Origin: Providencia alcalifaciens
GTDB taxonomy: Bacteria > Pseudomonadota > Gammaproteobacteria > Enterobacterales > Enterobacteriaceae
DNA: 64,000 nt
Assembly (NCBI GenBank): GCA_025961275.1
Contig: JAOQNJ010000001.1
Coordinates: 3,555,353-3,619,352 of the forward strand
Reading direction: 5' to 3'
Positions 60,837 through 64,000 of the stretch are shown piece after piece. Both the position numbers and the translations under genes were made by a program. The notes beneath the pieces are model-generated. The model was not told where the DNA came from. It did no database searches and saw only the letters and a program-made list of their open reading frames with translations. How positions within the stretch are numbered: position 1 is the first letter of the stretch; every line of letters starts with the position of its first letter.

Positions 60837-62219
60837 ATGCACATACATATTTTGGGTATTTGCGGTACGTTTATGGGAAGTCTCGCAATACTGGCTCGTT
60901 CACTGGGACATAAAGTCACAGGTTCCGATGCAAATGTATACCCACCGATGAGTACATTGCTTGAGAAACAAGGCATTGAATTGATTCAAGGCTATGATCC
61001 TAGCCAACTAGAACCTGCGCCAGATATGGTGGTTATTGGTAATGCGATGACTCGTGGTAATCCTTGCGTAGAAGCGGTATTAGAAAAAGGCCTCACTTAT
61101 ACATCAGGCCCTCAATGGCTGCATGACCACGTTTTACCTGAGCGCTGGGTACTTGCTGTTGCTGGAACGCACGGAAAGACCACCACCGCAGGTATGCTGG
61201 TATGGATTTTAGAAGACTGCGGCTATAAACCGGGCTTTTTAATTGGTGGTGTTCCAGGCAATTTTGAAGTGTCAGCACAATTGGGAGAGAGCTCATTCTT
61301 TGTTATTGAAGCCGATGAATATGATTGTGCATTTTTTGATAAACGTTCGAAATTTGTGCATTACAGCCCAAACACCTTGATCCTTAATAATCTCGAATTT
61401 GATCATGCTGATATTTTTGACGACCTTGGCGCTATTCAAAAACAATTCCACCATTTAGTTCGTATCGTACCGGGTAGTGGTAAAATTATCATGCCTGATA
61501 ATGACTCAAATCTTAAACAAGTTATTGGTATGGGCTGCTGGAGCGAGCAAGAATTTGTTGGCGGGCATGGGGAATGGCAAGCTAACAAATTGAATCATGA
61601 TGGCAGCCGCTACGAAGTTATCTATCAACAACAAAAAGTGGGGGAGGTTAGCTGGTCTCAAGTCGGTAACCATAATATTCATAATGGACTGATGGCGATT
61701 GCAGCCGCTCATCATGTTGGCGTTCCTCCTAAAGAAGCGTGTCTTGCACTTGATAAATTTATTAATGCACGTCGACGTTTAGAATTACGTGGTGTTGAAT
61801 ACGGTGTAAGTGTTTATGATGACTTTGCTCATCATCCCACAGCAATTTTAGCGACGTTAGAAGCATTGCGCAGTAAAGTAGGTGGAACCTCACGTATTAT
61901 TGCTGTTCTTGAGCCACGTTCAAATACCATGAAAATGGGAATTAGTAAGAACGATATAGCCCCAGCATTGGGGCGAGCTGATGAAGTGTTCCTTTTTCAG
62001 CCTGCTAACATTCCTTGGATGGTGACGGATATTGCAGAAAAGTGTGTTCAGCCAGCACGATGGAGTGCTGATATTGAAGTACTGACCAACATGGTTATTG
62101 AAACCGCTCATCCCGGTGATCACATCCTTGTCATGAGTAATGGTAGCTTTGGTAATGTACACAGTAAGTTACTTGAAGGGCTTAAAAAGAAATCGGAAGC
62201 GGATAGCGAAAAGTCATAA
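60837..62219 (+). CDS. mpl: Murein peptide ligase Mpl
   Basis: A 460-residue Mur-ligase-family enzyme. ILGICGTFMGSLA is the N-terminal UDP-binding motif, GTHGKTTTAGML the ATP P-loop, EADEYDCAFFDKRSKF and NNLEFDHADIF the central block, and DDFAHHPTA the C-terminal domain. It joins recycled L-Ala-gamma-D-Glu-meso-DAP tripeptide to UDP-N-acetylmuramate. ATG 60837. It is divergent from fbp. Downstream is argR in place of yjgA, a synteny change relative to E. coli. Confidence 0.97.
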   Translation: MHIHILGICGTFMGSLAILARSLGHKVTGSDANVYPPMSTLLEKQGIELIQGYDPSQLEPAPDMVVIGNAMTRGNPCVEAVLEKGLTYTSGPQWLHDHVLPERWVLAVAGTHGKTTTAGMLVWILEDCGYKPGFLIGGVPGNFEVSAQLGESSFFVIEADEYDCAFFDKRSKFVHYSPNTLILNNLEFDHADIFDDLGAIQKQFHHLVRIVPGSGKIIMPDNDSNLKQVIGMGCWSEQEFVGGHGEWQANKLNHDGSRYEVIYQQQKVGEVSWSQVGNHNIHNGLMAIAAAHHVGVPPKEACLALDKFINARRRLELRGVEYGVSVYDDFAHHPTAILATLEALRSKVGGTSRIIAVLEPRSNTMKMGISKNDIAPALGRADEVFLFQPANIPWMVTDIAEKCVQPARWSADIEVLTNMVIETAHPGDHILVMSNGSFGNVHSKLLEGLKKKSEADSEKS

Positions 62220-62241
62220 ATTCATTTTTTATTCGGCCAAA

Positions 62242-62273
62242 GAAAAAGGCAGCCTTTTAGCTGCCTTTTTCTT
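62242..62273. terminator. Bidirectional terminator between mpl and argR
   Basis: GAAAAAGGCAGC and GCTGCCTTTTTC are exact inverse complements around CTTTTA, so A and T runs lie on both sides of the GC core. Confidence 0.92.
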
Positions 62274-62351
62274 TTGTCATGAAGACAAAATCTTACCAAA
62301 GATGAAGTGAATTAAGAGGAGATAAAAAACTTATCCCTTCGACTTAATGCA

Positions 62352-62822
62352 TTATAACTCTTGTTCGAATAGTACCAGAATGGCTTCGTAGAGCTCTTCC
62401 GTTGTAAAATTATTAGCAGGTGTGGAGAATATGGTATCGTCCCCCGCTATGCTGCCTAAAATACCTTCTGCTTTACCCAGTGAATCTAACAGGCGAGCGA
62501 TCAATTGTGCAGCGCCAGGGCTAGTTCTAATAACCACAACCGAATGGTTGTAATCAATATCTAGCACAAGATTCTTCAATGGGCTGGTGGCAGTCGGAAC
62601 ACCAGGCTCCGTTGGTAAGCAGTAAACCATTTCCATTTTTGCATTACGAGTGCGAACTGCACCAAATTTGGTAAGCATTCTGGAAATCTTTGATTGGTTG
62701 ATATTTTCAAAGCCTTGTTCTTGAAGTGCAATGACAATCTCAGCCTGAGAGCTAAATTTTTCTTCTTTAAGTAGGGCTTTAAAAGCCTTAACCAAGTCTT
62801 CTTGTTTAGACGGTGTGCGCAT
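62352..62822 (-). CDS. argR: Arginine repressor ArgR
   Basis: A 156-residue hexameric regulator, the same length as E. coli ArgR. The N-terminal winged helix (about residues 1-75) has [24 protein letters not shown], and the C-terminal core has SIAGDDTIF with the arginine-binding Asp pair. It represses arginine synthesis and takes part in Xer recombination. The ATG is at 62822. A partial ARG box lies about 50 bases upstream. It is divergent from mdh, as in E. coli. Confidence 0.96.
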   Translation of the reverse strand: MRTPSKQEDLVKAFKALLKEEKFSSQAEIVIALQEQGFENINQSKISRMLTKFGAVRTRNAKMEMVYCLPTEPGVPTATSPLKNLVLDIDYNHSVVVIRTSPGAAQLIARLLDSLGKAEGILGSIAGDDTIFSTPANNFTTEELYEAILVLFEQEL

Positions 62823-63369
62823 AATTAACCCATTCTTTGGCTATAAATTAGGTGGTATTATCCGTAAATGTGAATTTTTATGCAACAAAATTGGGCTCTG
62901 ATAGTGTTGCTTATGGCCAAAACGAATAAATATAATTTAGTGTTAAATAAGCTGGTTATGCTTTTTTGCTAAGCGGGTGTGCAAGCTAGGCTGAATAAAA
63001 ATACGCTATAATTTGAATAATCTACATATTTAAAATGTGTAAATTCAAAGGGTCGCATAGAAAGGTAATACAATATATTAATAAAGGTGTAAATTTTTTG
63101 TTAATCATTTGATGAGGTATGACATTCTTAGCAGTAAAAACAATTTATTATGCAGAAATCAATAGCCATGAGAACTATTTTTTAAAAAAGTGTCCCTTAT
63201 CTCATTAACAGATAAGGATTTTGTTTAGAATGGATGTAGTCAATGCGTAGGTTATTTTGCGTTAAAATATTTTAATTTTTGTTAATGAGTTGTTTTTTAT
63301 CAGTATTTTGTTAGGTCTATAATAAGATAAATTCATATACTTTTTAAGTACAAATAAAGGAGTTTCAGA
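62823..63369. other. argR-mdh intergenic control region
   Basis: A 547-base AT-rich gap between divergent argR and mdh. It holds one ARG-box-like site (62869-62886), a weaker AT-rich half-site near 63040, and an 8-bp inverted repeat CCTTATCT/AGATAAGG (63195-63217) followed by T-rich sequence. No gene is seen. Confidence 0.5.
62869..62886. promoter_or_regulatory. Candidate ARG box (ArgR autoregulation)
   Basis: TGTGAATTTTTATGCAAC fits the 18-base ARG box pattern TNTGAATWWWWATTCANW with one clear mismatch in the second half. A second box at the usual 21-base step is not evident. Confidence 0.35.
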
Positions 63370-64000
63370 ATGAAAGTTGCAGTTCTAGGCGCAGCAGGTG
63401 GTATCGGTCAGGCTCTTGCCCTTCTTCTCAAAAATCAGCTCCCAGCAGGTTCAGAACTCTCTCTATATGACATTGCACCAGTGACTCCGGGTGTTGCGGC
63501 AGACCTTAGCCATATCCCTACCGATGTAAAAGTTGTTGGCTTTTCTGGTGAAGATGCAACTCCAGCACTCAAAGGTGCTGATGTTGTTCTGATCTCAGCG
63601 GGTGTAGCACGTAAGCCAGGTATGGATCGTTCGGATTTGTTCAATGTTAACGCGGGTATCGTACGTAATTTGACTCAACAAATCGCGGTAACTTGCCCTA
63701 AAGCGCTGATCGGTATCATCACTAACCCAGTTAACACAACGGTTGCGATAGCTGCAGAAGTATTGAAAAAAGCAGGCGTTTATGACAAAAACCGTTTATT
63801 TGGTGTAACGACTCTGGATATTATTCGTTCTAATACGTTCGTTGCAGAACTGAAAGGCAAGAAAACTCACGAAATCGAAGTACCTGTTATCGGTGGCCAT
63901 TCGGGTGTGACTATCCTGCCATTATTGTCTCAAATTCCAGGCGTTAGCTTCACTGATGAAGAAATCGCGGCACTGACTAAGCGTATCCAAAATGCGGGTA
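63370..64000 (+). CDS. mdh: Malate dehydrogenase (NAD), partial at the window end
   Basis: About 210 N-terminal residues are visible. The start is [20 protein letters not shown] with the NAD-binding GAAGGIG motif, then the substrate-binding Arg loop [46 protein letters not shown] and the catalytic His in [14 protein letters not shown]. It interconverts malate and oxaloacetate in the TCA cycle. AAGGAG precedes the ATG at 63370. The frame runs off the window. Confidence 0.97.
   Translation, partial: MKVAVLGAAGGIGQALALLLKNQLPAGSELSLYDIAPVTPGVAADLSHIPTDVKVVGFSGEDATPALKGADVVLISAGVARKPGMDRSDLFNVNAGIVRNLTQQIAVTCPKALIGIITNPVNTTVAIAAEVLKKAGVYDKNRLFGVTTLDIIRSNTFVAELKGKKTHEIEVPVIGGHSGVTILPLLSQIPGVSFTDEEIAALTKRIQNAG

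Overview
The window looks like a chromosomal segment of a Morganellaceae gammaproteobacterium, most likely Providencia or a close relative. The evidence is AT-rich DNA, near-E. coli protein sequences throughout, E. coli-like gene blocks joined in a different order, and many ERIC-type intergenic repeats with TATACCC-like ends. The genus is inferred from these traits and was not tested by alignment. I see no prophage, transposase, CRISPR array, toxin cluster or secretion-system island. This is mostly core genome, and the unusual content lies in the gaps between genes and at synteny junctions.

Layout. 1-2479: a partial YtcJ-like amidohydrolase and an APC permease, both on the minus strand. 2480-5597: a repeat-rich gap with a tandem ERIC array, then rarD. 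5598-10916: yigI, pldA, recQ, pldB and yigL (E. coli order, without rhtC/rhtB). 10917-12675: a junction carrying a Sel1-repeat protein and an unknown small membrane protein. 12676-21513: mscM, psd and rsgA (minus), orn (plus), three identical tRNA-Gly(GCC) genes, a 710-base gap with DnaA boxes and clustered GATC sites that matches the position of E. coli datA, then queG. 21853-32177: tsaE-amiB-mutL-miaA-hfq-hflX-hflK-hflC and purA, with nnr and yjeT missing from their usual places. 32274-39678: a YbdG-like mechanosensitive channel (minus), nsrR-rnr-rlmB, then rpsF-priB-rpsR-rplI behind a probable S6:S18 leader. 39808-42138: ytfB/OapA, fklB and cysQ. 42258-48206: a block absent from this place in E. 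coli, holding a cupin gene with mqo, nudK, ygiW and qseBC. 48436-59822: ytfJ, ytfK, paeA (ytfL), msrA, tamA-tamB-ytfP, ppa and fbp. 60837-64000: mpl, argR and the start of mdh.

Functional themes. Several tRNA-modification genes lie close together (queG, tsaE, miaA), next to RNA and protein quality control (orn, rnr, hfq, hflX, hflKC). Envelope functions recur: pldA and pldB in phospholipid turnover, psd in phosphatidylethanolamine synthesis, amiB and mpl in peptidoglycan cleavage and recycling, tamAB in the outer membrane, and two MscS-family channels. Both malate-oxidising enzymes are present, quinone-linked Mqo and NAD-linked Mdh.

The most interesting signals are non-coding: (1) five near-identical 126-base ERIC elements in tandem with a constant 26-base spacer, (2) the datA-like DnaA-box and GATC region, (3) an older, decayed ERIC array upstream of mpl, (4) a CTTAA-N6-CTTAA direct repeat between ygiW and qseB, and (5) leader hairpins before rpsF and paeA.
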